Assembly: GCF_037975235.1 (NCBI RefSeq)
Contig: NZ_CP150241.1
Span: forward strand, 4,030,001-4,094,000
DNA: 64,000 nucleotides
DNA from: Paenibacillus sp. FSL R5-0341
Lineage (GTDB): Bacteria; Bacillota; Bacilli; Paenibacillales; Paenibacillaceae
Direction: 5' to 3'
Shown here: one piece after another, positions 53,552 through 62,379 of the stretch
Numbering within the stretch: position 1 is the first letter of the stretch
Layout of the letters: every line of letters begins with the position of its first letter
Made by a program: the position numbers and the translations under genes
The notes under the pieces: generated by a model
Database searches by the model: none
What the model was told of the DNA's origin: nothing
Seen by the model: the letters and a program-made list of their open reading frames with translations, nothing else

Positions 53552-54526
53552 TTAATGTGTGCGTTTAACCACAAAATGAGCGATGTCACGCAGGTTTTTG
53601 GTCGTCTTGATGTTAGGTAGCTGATCGAGAGCATCGAGCGCTTTCTTCATATATCGGTCAGCAAGGGCTTCTGCTTTAGCAATTCCTTGACTTTGGCGAA
53701 TCATTCCAATTGCATCCGATGCACTTGCCCGTCCTTCTTCATCTTGGACACGGGCAATCTCCTTCAACAGAGGTTCACGCAGATCGGACTCTTGCAGTGC
53801 ATACAGCACAGGAAGAGTGATATTTCCCTGCTTCATGTCACTGCCAGGTGGCTTACCGAGTTGTTTCTCGGTACCTACCAGATCAAGTACATCATCTTGA
53901 ATCTGGAAAGCCATCCCCACATTGTATCCGTACGTATACAGCAAGGAAGATACATGCTCAGGCGCACGTGTGGCCAAAGCCCCTAACTGACAGCTAACCG
54001 CAATCAGAAGTGCTGTTTTGCGACGAATCCGCAGCAGATAGTTTCGGACGCTTTGTCCCGTATTGAAAAAGTCTCGAATTTGCTCCATTTCACCGATGGA
54101 CATCTGTACCATGGCTTTGGCAAGGATACGATGAATAGCTGGATCGGATAATCCCGCAGTCATTTCAAGTGCCTTACCGTAGATATAGTCTCCAGTGTAC
54201 ATGGCAATCCGATTATCCCATTTGGACTTCACCGTAGGTTTGCCTCGGCGTGTCTCCGCATTATCAATAACATCATCATGAACGAGAGATGCGGAATGAA
54301 TGAGTTCGAGCGGAACCGCAACCAACTTCAGTCGTTCAATATCATATGTACCAAATTTCCCGCCAAGTAATACAAAAACGGGCCGCAACCGTTTTCCTCC
54401 TGCTTTGAGCAAATGAAGCGACGTTTCACTCAGCAGTTTTTGTTCTCCTCGAACACTGAGGTACAACTCTTTCTCAATGTAATCCATGTCCTTTTTTAAC
54501 AACCCGAAAATATCCAATAGTTTCAT
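53552..54526 (-). CDS. hepT: Heptaprenyl diphosphate synthase component II
   Basis: 324 residues, trans-prenyltransferase fold. The first aspartate-rich motif is LVHDDVIDNAETRRGKPT, the second QIQDDVLDLVG, with GGKRLRP near the N-terminus. With HepS it makes the C35 side chain of menaquinone-7. It stands 290 bp downstream of ubiX and may have its own transcript. Confidence 0.96.
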   Translation of the reverse strand: MKLLDIFGLLKKDMDYIEKELYLSVRGEQKLLSETSLHLLKAGGKRLRPVFVLLGGKFGTYDIERLKLVAVPLELIHSASLVHDDVIDNAETRRGKPTVKSKWDNRIAMYTGDYIYGKALEMTAGLSDPAIHRILAKAMVQMSIGEMEQIRDFFNTGQSVRNYLLRIRRKTALLIAVSCQLGALATRAPEHVSSLLYTYGYNVGMAFQIQDDVLDLVGTEKQLGKPPGSDMKQGNITLPVLYALQESDLREPLLKEIARVQDEEGRASASDAIGMIRQSQGIAKAEALADRYMKKALDALDQLPNIKTTKNLRDIAHFVVKRTH

Positions 54527-54816
54527 TCGTTCACCCGTATCAGCGTATTGTCAGTCCATAAATCCATGCTTACCTTCCCCTCCAGCAAGTCGGGCCTGCA
54601 GGCATTACGAAAAAACCCGGCTTACCGTTCTTGCTTGTGTTTTTCTATAAACTCTGCGACTTGTTCTGAAACAAAATACAGAAGTTGCCGGAGCATGGGT
54701 CAAGACTGTGGTTCATGAAGACTCACCATCAGCACTCACCAATACCCCGGGATTCGGGGGACAAATAAACCGAGCAACACTTTGGCAAAAAAACAGCCTT
54801 GTATCGGACTCAGTCG
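54527..54816 (-). other. Intergenic region between ubiX-like gene and hepT
   Basis: A 24-codon frame (54622-54696, MLRQLLYFVSEQVAEFIEKH...) is amphipathic and ends just before a weak hairpin with T6, but it lacks a ribosome binding site. A GGGGGACAA/CCCGGGATTCGGG cluster near 54755-54765 is of unknown meaning. Confidence 0.4.
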
Positions 54817-55437
54817 TTATCCCCGTTCATCCGGTTCTCCCCATCTTGTAAACAGTTGATGTGGGATGCGCAAGCTATCCAGCACTTTCCCCACCAAAAA
54901 CATAATCAACTCATCCATAGTCTGAGGTTTGTAATAAAAAGCAGGCATAGCCGGTATCATTCGTACACCAAGACGGGAGAGCTTCAGCATGTTCTCCAGA
55001 TGGATTGCATGAAGAGGCGTCTCACGTGGTACGAGGATCAATGTTCTTCCCTCTTTCATCATAACATCGGCTGCGCGGGACATCAGATTATCCGACGATC
55101 CCTGCGCGATGGAGGAAAGAGTTCCCATAGAACATGGCATGATAATCATGCCATCGGCCAGATAAGAACCACTTGCAATGGAGGCCCCTATATCACTCAC
55201 AGGATGATAGATCAGAGAACCAGCACGGTTGCCGAATTTTTCTTCCAACACCCCGTCCCGATTCGTCACATCCCAGTCCATTTCTTCTTTCAGTACACGC
55301 CACCCTGCATTGGATATGACCAGATGAACGTTATATTCCAAATCAAGCAGCGTTTCAATTAATCGGATGCCATATATACTGCCACTCGCTCCGGTAATTC
55401 CGACAACCAGTCGTTTATTGTCCGGCTGCTGTACCAT
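54817..55437 (-). CDS. ubiX: UbiX-family flavin prenyltransferase
   Basis: 206 residues, flavoprotein fold. VVGITGASGSIYGIRLIETL, PCSMGTLSSIAQGSSDNLMSRAADVMMKEGR and LVPRETPLHAIHLENMLKL are hallmark motifs. UbiX makes prenylated FMN for UbiD-type decarboxylases. Because it sits among menaquinone genes, it is a candidate MqnM-type partner of the futalosine pathway. No ubiD gene is present here. It directly abuts the upstream ubiA gene. Confidence 0.93.
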   Translation of the reverse strand: MVQQPDNKRLVVGITGASGSIYGIRLIETLLDLEYNVHLVISNAGWRVLKEEMDWDVTNRDGVLEEKFGNRAGSLIYHPVSDIGASIASGSYLADGMIIMPCSMGTLSSIAQGSSDNLMSRAADVMMKEGRTLILVPRETPLHAIHLENMLKLSRLGVRMIPAMPAFYYKPQTMDELIMFLVGKVLDSLRIPHQLFTRWGEPDERG

Positions 55438-56304
55438 TTATTTCACCGCCAGATCAATCAAAGTGAACGTAAATACGATTAAACTAAGCAAACTGTTCAT
55501 GGTAAAGAATGCCGTTTGAACACGACTCATATCATTAGGCGATACAATATAGTGTTGATAGAACAGAATACCGTACGTAACCAGCATACCTGCGCCATAC
55601 CACCAGCTCAGATCTGTCATCAACAATAACGCAAGAAAACCAATTGCAGTAATCACATGGAAGAACTTGGCGATCTGCAATGATTTAACCAGGCCAAAAC
55701 GGGAAGGTATCGAATGAAGGCCTTCACCTTGGTCAAACTCCAGATCCTGACATGCATAGATAATATCAAAACCTGCTGTCCAGAACACAATCGTAACGTA
55801 CAGGACAATCGCTGTCCAATCCATCGTCCCGGTTACAGCTACCCAGCCACCAAGCGGCGCCAAACCAATTGTCATTCCGAGAACGACGTGGCATAACCAT
55901 GTGAAACGTTTGGTGTACGAATACAGTACCAGCATAAACACAGCGATAGGTAACAGCTGCATGGATAATACATTAAGATTGGATGAGGCCCAGAATAACA
56001 AAATAAATGAGATAATGACGAATATAACAACTTCCCCATTTTTCAACAGTCCTGCAGGGATCGCTCTCATCGCGGTACGCGGATTTTTGCCATCAATCGC
56101 TTGGTCAATAATTCGGTTCAAACCGAAAGCCGCACTACGTGCGCCGACCATCGCAAGCAATACCCACATGATCTGCATCCAGCTTGGGAAGGTATCATTC
56201 ACTACCATGGAGCCGAGGATGGCCCCCATAAATGCAAAAGGTAAAGCGAAAAGCGTGTGTTCAATCTTGATCATTTCTAAAAAGATGCGAATTTTCCTAA
56301 ACAT
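55438..56304 (-). CDS. ubiA: UbiA-family polyprenyltransferase (MqnP-like)
   Basis: 288 residues, about eight transmembrane helices. The first Asp-rich motif is NRIIDQAIDGKNPRT and the second DIIYACQDLEFDQGEG. It attaches a polyprenyl chain to an aromatic acid. The 4-hydroxybenzoate-like subtype (not MenA-like) plus the adjacent ubiX gene fits MqnP of the futalosine route. The ATG at 56304 follows AAGGAG and overlaps menG by 8 bp. Confidence 0.92.
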   Translation of the reverse strand: MFRKIRIFLEMIKIEHTLFALPFAFMGAILGSMVVNDTFPSWMQIMWVLLAMVGARSAAFGLNRIIDQAIDGKNPRTAMRAIPAGLLKNGEVVIFVIISFILLFWASSNLNVLSMQLLPIAVFMLVLYSYTKRFTWLCHVVLGMTIGLAPLGGWVAVTGTMDWTAIVLYVTIVFWTAGFDIIYACQDLEFDQGEGLHSIPSRFGLVKSLQIAKFFHVITAIGFLALLLMTDLSWWYGAGMLVTYGILFYQHYIVSPNDMSRVQTAFFTMNSLLSLIVFTFTLIDLAVK

Positions 56305-57025
56305 GCTGATTCTCCTTGGTTCCAATATGCAGTGCCGCGATACCTCCGGTCAGAGGGTAGGCCTGCACTTGTTGCAATCCAGTTTCTGCAAAAATGTCTG
56401 CCAGTTCCTTCCTTCCCGGAAAAATGGCCAAAGAATCCGGCAGCCATTTATACTGCTCAAAACTTTTAGCGAACACTTTGGCAAGATTCGGTAAAACCTT
56501 CTCAAAATAAAAATAATAAATGCCCTTGAACGGTTGCCATGTTGGCTTGGACAATTCCAGGCACACAACCATACCGCCCGGTTTTACTACACGTTTCATC
56601 TCAGACAACACCTGTCTGAGATCAGGTACATTACGCAGCCCGAACCCGATCGTCACATAATCGAATGAATTGTCTTCAAAAGGAAGTGACATGGCATTTC
56701 CCTGTGTCAGGGTAATCTGCTTCTGACGCTGTACGGCATTGATCTTCGTTTGGCCAACTTCGAGCATGTTGCTGCTGAAATCAAGCCCATGCATGTGCCC
56801 CGTTTCACTTGCCTCTGCCATGGCGAGCGTCCAGTCACATGTGCCACAGCACAAATCAAGACCGGTGTCGCCTTTGGACATATTCATCTTTTTCATGGTG
56901 AATTTGCGCCAAGACTTATGCCTGCGGAAACTTAGAATATCATTCATGACATCATATTTTCCGGCTATACTCTGAAAAACCGAATGGACATATTCTTCTT
57001 TCGGTTTGCTCTCTCCGCTCCCCAT
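56297..57025 (-). CDS. menG: Demethylmenaquinone methyltransferase
   Basis: 242 residues, UbiE/MenG SAM methyltransferase. KYDVMNDILSFRRHKSWRK, LDLCCGTCDWTLAMAEA (motif I), NAMSLPFEDNSFDYVTIGFGLRNVPD and GGMVVCLELSKPTW are diagnostic. It performs the last C-methylation of menaquinone. GGGGGAGAC precedes the ATG. It is flanked by hepS and ubiA. Confidence 0.96.
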   Translation of the reverse strand: MGSGESKPKEEYVHSVFQSIAGKYDVMNDILSFRRHKSWRKFTMKKMNMSKGDTGLDLCCGTCDWTLAMAEASETGHMHGLDFSSNMLEVGQTKINAVQRQKQITLTQGNAMSLPFEDNSFDYVTIGFGLRNVPDLRQVLSEMKRVVKPGGMVVCLELSKPTWQPFKGIYYFYFEKVLPNLAKVFAKSFEQYKWLPDSLAIFPGRKELADIFAETGLQQVQAYPLTGGIAALHIGTKENQHV

Positions 57026-57040
57026 TCGTCTGTCTCCCCC

Positions 57041-57904
57041 TCAATCTTCCCTTACTGCCGCATGTGAAGGCTGCAAATATGTTAAGTACGGCTCAAGAAT
57101 TGCATGTATCTCATGCAAGCCCATCCGCCCTTCCTCGTCTTGCAACAACAGTTGAATGCGGTGTGTACATTCGCGAAGCTTGTCCAGCAGAACCTCGCCA
57201 ACCCTATGCTTCAGCACCATAGCGTTCCATACACGTGCATCTGGTTCAGACTGACGCAGCACACTGCGCTCATCGTCATTACCGTACTCGTATATGTGCC
57301 AGTATGCATAGCTGTGAAGAAATTGTTGTTCGTCATTCATCCGCTTCAGTTCTTCCACGATCGTTTCGCAGGAGCTGAATTCGGTCAACAGGCTGTTCCA
57401 TAAGGACTCTTCCTTATCTTGAATCATGCCTGTAAATGAAAGAAACAGCTGCATCCTCAGCTGTACCGTTTCACGCAAGTATTCATCAGCCGAAACGAGA
57501 AGCTTCTTCATCCGTTCATACAGCGTCATCTTGCGTGCGTTCACTTCGGATACAGCAGCACTGAGTTTGCCAATCATTTCAATTTTGCCTGCATGGGCAA
57601 GCAATTGATAGAAACGGCTACTTAAATAATCTCCGGCGAGCACATTCAACTGGCGTGAACGCATCTCCTGCTCTCTTCGCTCACCGGAAATGGTATCGAT
57701 TCGATCATGCGTATCCATGGCCAACTGAACGAGCGAAGTTGCAAGAGCATATAGCTCTTGATGCACCTTTTCGTCTGTGCGGCCCACAAAAACCTGCAAC
57801 AGACGTGCCCGGCTATCCGGAAATGATGGGATTTCCGTATGTTGTCGAATCATGTCGTAATCCGTATATTTCTTTGCTAGTTGGGGTACGCGATATGAAT
57901 TCAT
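57041..57904 (-). CDS. hepS: Heptaprenyl diphosphate synthase component I
   Basis: About 287 residues, all-helical and without Asp-rich motifs, as expected of the regulatory small subunit. LVQLAMDTHDRID and LAGDYLSSRFYQLLAHAGKIEMIGKLSAAVSEVNARKMTLY match HepS/HEPPP_synt_1 proteins. I chose the ATG at 57904 with GGAGG upstream. It starts the menaquinone operon. Confidence 0.9.
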   Translation of the reverse strand: MNSYRVPQLAKKYTDYDMIRQHTEIPSFPDSRARLLQVFVGRTDEKVHQELYALATSLVQLAMDTHDRIDTISGERREQEMRSRQLNVLAGDYLSSRFYQLLAHAGKIEMIGKLSAAVSEVNARKMTLYERMKKLLVSADEYLRETVQLRMQLFLSFTGMIQDKEESLWNSLLTEFSSCETIVEELKRMNDEQQFLHSYAYWHIYEYGNDDERSVLRQSEPDARVWNAMVLKHRVGEVLLDKLRECTHRIQLLLQDEEGRMGLHEIHAILEPYLTYLQPSHAAVRED

Positions 57905-57959
57905 TCTCAGCCTCCGAGCCTTAACATTGTTAAACCATTTCTGCACTACAATCTTATAT

Positions 57960-57965
57960 ATTATA
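57960..57965 (-). promoter_or_regulatory. Extended -10 promoter element before hepS
   Basis: TGC-TATAAT on the minus strand, about 55 bp upstream of the hepS ATG. No good -35, consistent with an extended -10 promoter. Confidence 0.6.
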
Positions 57966-58005
57966 GCATATGTTGATCGGGCACGCACTGAATCCTGCTA
58001 TTCTA

Positions 58006-58557
58006 TTACCCTTGACTTGTCATTTCGAATTGCTTCTTCCAGAGTTCGGTCTCCATCAAATGAAACCAGTCCTTCAATTCATCCGAAAAGGCCGCACTTT
58101 TCCAGTTCCGTAATGTTTCAATCGCATACAGGGGCCATTCTCCACGCCGAATATCAGCAGCAAGCAACAGATGTCGTTTATGCATCCATTCATCTTCTGC
58201 CATCACACGTAGCAGCACCTGATCCACGTTGTCCAGACTCCGAAAGCCCAAATCCGCCACAGCTGCCATATTCTCATAGATTTCGGTGTAACTCGTAGCC
58301 GTGCCTTTAACCTTGAGATCCAGTCTCAAAATAGACTGTTTCCATTCCACTCTTGCAATGGGTGTAGATAGTTGCAGGGAGCTTAGCACGTCAACCAGGT
58401 TGTCATCCGTTAGCTGGACTGGATGATGTGTTGCAGAGACAGGTTGTACGTTTTCCCCGCCCAATGTACGCATATGTAAGGTTTGTATCGCAACAAGCAG
58501 AAAGACCGCCGCAACCGTTGCCAGGATTGAAGCAGTAACAATCATCCGCGGTTTCAT
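58006..58557 (-). CDS. Membrane-anchored protein of unknown function
   Basis: 183 residues. One N-terminal transmembrane helix (about 7-26), then an extracytoplasmic domain with DNLVDVLSSLQLSTPIARVEWKQSILRLDLKVKG and a helical C-terminus rich in Trp (LRNWKSAAFSDELKDWFHLME). No family recognised. It lies between mtrB (own terminator) and the hepS promoter. Confidence 0.8.
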   Translation of the reverse strand: MKPRMIVTASILATVAAVFLLVAIQTLHMRTLGGENVQPVSATHHPVQLTDDNLVDVLSSLQLSTPIARVEWKQSILRLDLKVKGTATSYTEIYENMAAVADLGFRSLDNVDQVLLRVMAEDEWMHKRHLLLAADIRRGEWPLYAIETLRNWKSAAFSDELKDWFHLMETELWKKQFEMTSQG

Positions 58558-58625
58558 ATACGCCTCCCTGCCTTTACCTGTTAGTGTAGTCTGTCCGGTA
58601 AAGGCTCATACCTCATTGTACAATG

Positions 58626-58647
58626 AAAAAAAGCAGGCTATGCCTGC
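58626..58647 (-). terminator. Intrinsic terminator after mtrB
   Basis: GCAGGC and GCCTGC pair around a 3-nt loop with T7 on the minus strand; 32 bp past the mtrB stop. Confidence 0.88.
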
Positions 58648-58678
58648 AATCTTCATTTGAGCGTATTCAACCTGTCCA

Positions 58679-58900
58679 TTACTCCGATTCAATCTGACCA
58701 TGCTTGGTAATCAGCGTGGCTTTGCCCCGGATTTTAATAGCTGAAGTATGGGTGGTAAATTGAGCAAACATCACTTCACCCTTGTCCAATTTCTCGGTGT
58801 GGTGAAAACGTGTATCCTGACCTCGGGTTAATCCGATCACCTGGACACCATTTTCCTCTGCCTTAATTACAATATAATCATTGCCGGTTGGATGATCCAT
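58679..58900 (-). CDS. mtrB: Tryptophan RNA-binding attenuation protein (TRAP)
   Basis: 73 residues. Numbered from the ATG at 58900, the RNA-binding residues Lys37, Lys56 and Arg58 and the tryptophan-site residues Thr25, Thr30 and Ser53 fall exactly at the B. subtilis TRAP positions. [21 protein letters not shown] and [11 protein letters not shown] are highly conserved. The 11-mer binds Trp and then NAG repeats; its target is visible at 49164-49218. AAGGGG lies 9 nt before the ATG. A TTGACA at 58958-58963 may be its -35. folE, adjacent in B. subtilis, is missing here. Confidence 0.97.
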   Translation of the reverse strand: MDHPTGNDYIVIKAEENGVQVIGLTRGQDTRFHHTEKLDKGEVMFAQFTTHTSAIKIRGKATLITKHGQIESE

Positions 58901-59047
58901 CACGCATGTCCCCTTCTTTCGTTCGATAGCGTTAATGATGATTAAGATTGTTTCATTTGTCAACCAGCGCCTTATACGAATGAACCGCAAGAATCGGCTA
59001 TCGTCGGGTCATACTACAGTTGTACAGCCACAGAAAGGAGAATCTGC

Positions 59048-59209
59048 ATGAGATACACCCCTGCTGCACTTACAGACGAGCATATTCATCAGTTAAAAGA
59101 AATTGAACAGCATCTGTCTGCAGCTGCTGGCGAAGAACTGATTCTCGTTGCTTATGCCGGACAACCGGATGATCCTGAACACTCGGATAACCAGAAGAAT
59201 CATCGTTAA
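59048..59209 (+). CDS. Small conserved-looking protein, 53 aa
   Basis: ATG at 59048 with AAAGGAG 7 nt upstream. The product MRYTPAALTDEHIHQLKEIE... is an amphipathic helix region followed by ELILVAYAGQPDDPEHSDNQ and a polar tail. No family recognised. It is divergent from mtrB and ends at the terminator shared with hbs, so it looks like a genuine short gene. Confidence 0.72.
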   Translation: MRYTPAALTDEHIHQLKEIEQHLSAAAGEELILVAYAGQPDDPEHSDNQKNHR

Positions 59210-59213
59210 AGGG

Positions 59214-59250
59214 CAAAAGAAAAGGCCGTGAACAAGTCACGGTCTTTTTG
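59214..59250. terminator. Bidirectional terminator between the 53-aa gene and hbs
   Basis: CCGTGA (59226-59231) and TCACGG (59237-59242) pair, with A-rich and T5 flanks on both sides, serving the convergent genes. Confidence 0.85.
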
Positions 59251-59275
59251 TCGACATATGGAATATGTAGAAATC

Positions 59276-59548
59276 TTATTTAATTCCGTCTTTGAGCGCT
59301 TTACCTGGTTTGAATGCAGGAATTTTGCTCGCAGGAATTTCGATTTCTTCACCTGTTTGCGGGTTGCGTCCTTTACGTGCAGAGCGCTCGCGAACTTCGA
59401 AGTTCCCAAAACCAACCAATTGTACTTTGTCTCCGCTTTGAAGAGCCTCAGAGATTGCTTCGAATACGGCATCAACCGCTTTCGTTACATCTTTCTTGGA
59501 CAATTCAGTCGCTTCGGATACGTGTGTAATCAAGTCTGATTTGTTCAT
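59276..59548 (-). CDS. hbs: DNA-binding protein HU
   Basis: 90 residues. [20 protein letters not shown] start, [45 protein letters not shown] with the beta-arm RNPQTG. It compacts the nucleoid. AGGAGGTG lies 8 nt before the ATG at 59548, a very strong site that fits an abundant protein. Confidence 0.98.
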   Translation of the reverse strand: MNKSDLITHVSEATELSKKDVTKAVDAVFEAISEALQSGDKVQLVGFGNFEVRERSARKGRNPQTGEEIEIPASKIPAFKPGKALKDGIK

Positions 59549-59599
59549 TTGTTTTTCACCTCCTGTATCAATGTCCTGAATGTTATACTGTGTTTCCGT

Positions 59600-59628
59600 T
59601 TTATAGCGAAATATACGTTCATACGCAA
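59600..59628 (-). promoter_or_regulatory. Putative hbs promoter
   Basis: TTGCGT (59623-59628), a 17-bp spacer and TATAAA (59600-59605) on the minus strand, about 50 bp upstream of hbs. Confidence 0.6.
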
Positions 59629-59765
59629 AAAATCTACGTACATCTTGAGCGATGAACACAAATCTCCGCCTGCGGTCAACAGTCATTTTCGGCAGAATGT
59701 CGCCTGAAACCACGGGGATTTCAGACGCCGAACAAATTTCATACTAATACAGACAGCCCACAATT

Positions 59766-60752
59766 TCAAGTCCGGTTGCGGTTTAAGACGTAAAATGTAA
59801 CTGCCAGAGCGAGCACGAGAACCCCACCTTTTACAATATCATGCGTGAAATACTGTACGTTCATCATTGTCAAACCGTTCACGAGTACACCAATTAGAAC
59901 CGAACCGATGAAGGTTCCGATGACATTAGGTTTACCCGCGCCAAACACAGAGAAACCGACAAATACAGCGGCTACAGATTCCATTAACAACGGTGATCCC
60001 GCATCGATTTGACCAGAACCTACTTTGGAAGCATAGATGATACCCCCGATTGCTGCAAACACTCCAGCGGCTACATAGGCGAGTGTACGCACCTTTTTCA
60101 CCTTGATTCCGGACAGACGTGCGGCTTCTTCATTACCGCCCGTAATGTACATCTGGCGCCCGTATTTCGTATACGTCAAAAAGATATGCACACCTATTAC
60201 TGCAATAAGTAGCAGAATAACTGATATCGGCATACCCAGCCATTTACCCTGCCCTATAAGCAGGAATGTCGGGTCCATCTCTCCCGCAGCTTTGCTTCCA
60301 TCAGGGAACTGCATATGATTGTAAATGGTATATCCCTGCGCATACGTTTTGTGAATGCCGCCGATGATGTACATCGTGGCAAGCGTTGCCAGCAGATCCG
60401 GAATACGCAATTTTACGATCAGTAAAGCATTCAGTAAACCAATAACAGCCCCGATAATCAGTGGCACGATAATGACAATCGCTAGTGGCTGCTGATACCA
60501 AATCATTAACGAAGCAGTAACAACGGTGGTCAATGAGACCGTCGCTCCCACTGAGAGATCGAATCCATCAACAATGAGAGATAACGTAACACCAATCGCT
60601 ACAAAGGTAACGATAGAGATCGAGCCCAAAATATCGGTCAAGTTACTGTACGTAAAGAAATAAGGCAATTTAATGCCGAAAAATGCGATAACACCTATGA
60701 TGACAATAATCGCCCCGTAACGGAACGCAAAATCCAGTGATTTATCCTTCAT
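59766..60752 (-). CDS. Sugar-type ABC transporter permease (RbsC family)
   Basis: 328 residues, eight to ten transmembrane helices. GVTLSLIVDGFDLSVGATVSL and GNEEAARLSGIKVKKVR...GGIIYASKVGSGQ are typical of the BPD_transp_2 permeases for ribose, galactose, xylose or AI-2. The start overlaps the ATPase gene by 4 bp. The substrate cannot be read from the sequence. Confidence 0.93.
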   Translation of the reverse strand: MKDKSLDFAFRYGAIIVIIGVIAFFGIKLPYFFTYSNLTDILGSISIVTFVAIGVTLSLIVDGFDLSVGATVSLTTVVTASLMIWYQQPLAIVIIVPLIIGAVIGLLNALLIVKLRIPDLLATLATMYIIGGIHKTYAQGYTIYNHMQFPDGSKAAGEMDPTFLLIGQGKWLGMPISVILLLIAVIGVHIFLTYTKYGRQMYITGGNEEAARLSGIKVKKVRTLAYVAAGVFAAIGGIIYASKVGSGQIDAGSPLLMESVAAVFVGFSVFGAGKPNVIGTFIGSVLIGVLVNGLTMMNVQYFTHDIVKGGVLVLALAVTFYVLNRNRT

Positions 60753-62266
60753 GATTGCACCTCTTGTCCACCGCTTGCATAGTATAGCAGCTGTTCTTGA
60801 TTAGTCTCGCCCCGTTTGAACTCTTTAACGATAACACCTTCGCACATAACAGCGATTCGGTCGCCGATTCCCATGCCTTCATCCAGTTCACACGTGAAAT
60901 AGATTACGCCCTTACCCGCCAAGGCGAGTTCATTGATGATGCGGAAAATGTCACTTTTCGCCCCAATGTCTACTCCCTTGGTTGGCTCATCAAATATAAA
61001 TACATCCGCATCCGCATTAAGCCATTTGCCAATGGCCACCTTCTGCTGATTACCACCACTTAGATATTTCACTTCCTGTTTCACGGACGATGTCTTGATT
61101 CCGAGCTGTTTCACCAATGATTCCGCATTCTGACGCTCCCGCTTGCGGCTTACGAAACCTAATGTACTGAGGCGACTAAGCAAAGGCAGGCTTAAATTCC
61201 GTTCGACGTTCTCCTGGATCAGAATTCCCTGTTTGCGTCGTTCCTCCGGTACAGAAACGATCCCCAGAGCCGCCGCATCCGCAGGCTGAGACAGGCGAAG
61301 GTTACGGTTGTTAAGCCGGACCTCGCCTTCCTCCAGTCGATCTGCGCCAATGAGCAAACGAGAGCTTTCTGTTTTCCCAGCCCCTACCAGACCCACGACA
61401 GCGAGGACTTCACCTCGGCGTACTGAGAGATCAACACCTTTGACCTTCACTCCACGACGTAGCCCATGCGCCTCCAAAAGCAGCTCTCCCACAGGTGCTT
61501 CCGTCTTCGGGAACTCTTCTTCAAACGGCTTGCCCAACATCTGTGTGACCAGGTCGTTAATAGTCAGTCCTTTCGCTTCACCGGTAAATACATGTTGCCC
61601 ATCTCTCATGACCGTAACGCGATCACAGTGACCCGTCACTTCAGCAAGGCGGTGGGTAATGAAAATACAAGCTACACCCCGCTCCTTCAGCAGATGAACA
61701 ATGCGGAAAAATGCATCCGTTTCTTCCTGACTGAGCGGTGCAGTAGGTTCGTCAAAAATGATGACCTTGGCATCCTGAATCAAAATCCGTGCCAGCAATA
61801 TCATCTGTTTCTCTGCAAGTGTCAGATCGGCTACTTTTTGGTGAACCAATATGTCTGCTCCTAATTGCTTCAGTGCTTCAACCGCACGCTGTTGCAGCTT
61901 CCGCGGACTCTTCCACCAGCCTCCAGCAGATGAAGCCAACTGATCCAGCATAATGTTCTCCGCGGCCGTCAGCTGTGGCACCAGTGCCGCATCCACTTCC
62001 TGATACACACAGTGAATCCCACTTGCCTTCGCGTCTCCCGGGGAACTCAAGTGAAGCGCTTGTCCACTCAACTGAATCGTACCCTGATCCAATGGATAGG
62101 CACCGGACAGAATTTTCATTAATGTGCTCTTACCGGCACCATTGGCACCCAGCAGCGCATGAATCTCCCCGCCTTTTACAGAGAAATCCACATCCTTCAA
62201 TGCAGGAATGCCTGAAAACTGCTTGTGGATATGTTCCATTTGAAGCAGAGTTGGTGCAGTGCTCAT
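60749..62266 (-). CDS. Sugar-type ABC transporter ATPase, duplicated (RbsA/MglA family)
   Basis: 505 residues, two ABC domains. Domain 1 has Walker A LLGANGAGKST and Walker B VIIFDEPTAPLS with a LTLAEKQM signature. Domain 2 has the degenerate Walker A VVGLVGAGKTES, signature LSGGNQQK and FIFDEPTKGVDIGAK. This asymmetry is normal in the family. GGAGG precedes the ATG at 62266. It energises import through the downstream permease. Confidence 0.95.
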   Translation of the reverse strand: MSTAPTLLQMEHIHKQFSGIPALKDVDFSVKGGEIHALLGANGAGKSTLMKILSGAYPLDQGTIQLSGQALHLSSPGDAKASGIHCVYQEVDAALVPQLTAAENIMLDQLASSAGGWWKSPRKLQQRAVEALKQLGADILVHQKVADLTLAEKQMILLARILIQDAKVIIFDEPTAPLSQEETDAFFRIVHLLKERGVACIFITHRLAEVTGHCDRVTVMRDGQHVFTGEAKGLTINDLVTQMLGKPFEEEFPKTEAPVGELLLEAHGLRRGVKVKGVDLSVRRGEVLAVVGLVGAGKTESSRLLIGADRLEEGEVRLNNRNLRLSQPADAAALGIVSVPEERRKQGILIQENVERNLSLPLLSRLSTLGFVSRKRERQNAESLVKQLGIKTSSVKQEVKYLSGGNQQKVAIGKWLNADADVFIFDEPTKGVDIGAKSDIFRIINELALAGKGVIYFTCELDEGMGIGDRIAVMCEGVIVKEFKRGETNQEQLLYYASGGQEVQS

Positions 62267-62342
62267 GATGTTAACCTCCAATCGTTCCCTTCCGGGAGTA
62301 TCCCTTTTCTCATCCATTCTCACGTGTCTTTATTATGGTTGG

Positions 62343-62367
62343 AAAAAGCGCGCCTTGCGGCGCGCTT
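62343..62367 (-). terminator. Hairpin between the binding-protein and ATPase genes
   Basis: AAGCGCGC and GCGCGCTT pair around 6 nt, followed by TTTCC on the minus strand. It likely causes partial termination or protects the upstream mRNA, giving more binding protein than ATPase/permease. Confidence 0.75.
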
Positions 62368-62379
62368 CCCTTACGCTGC

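Noticed and set aside
54622-54696. 24-codon frame between the ubiX-like gene and hepT
   Set aside because: No ribosome binding site and no recognised homologue; mentioned only in the intergenic description.
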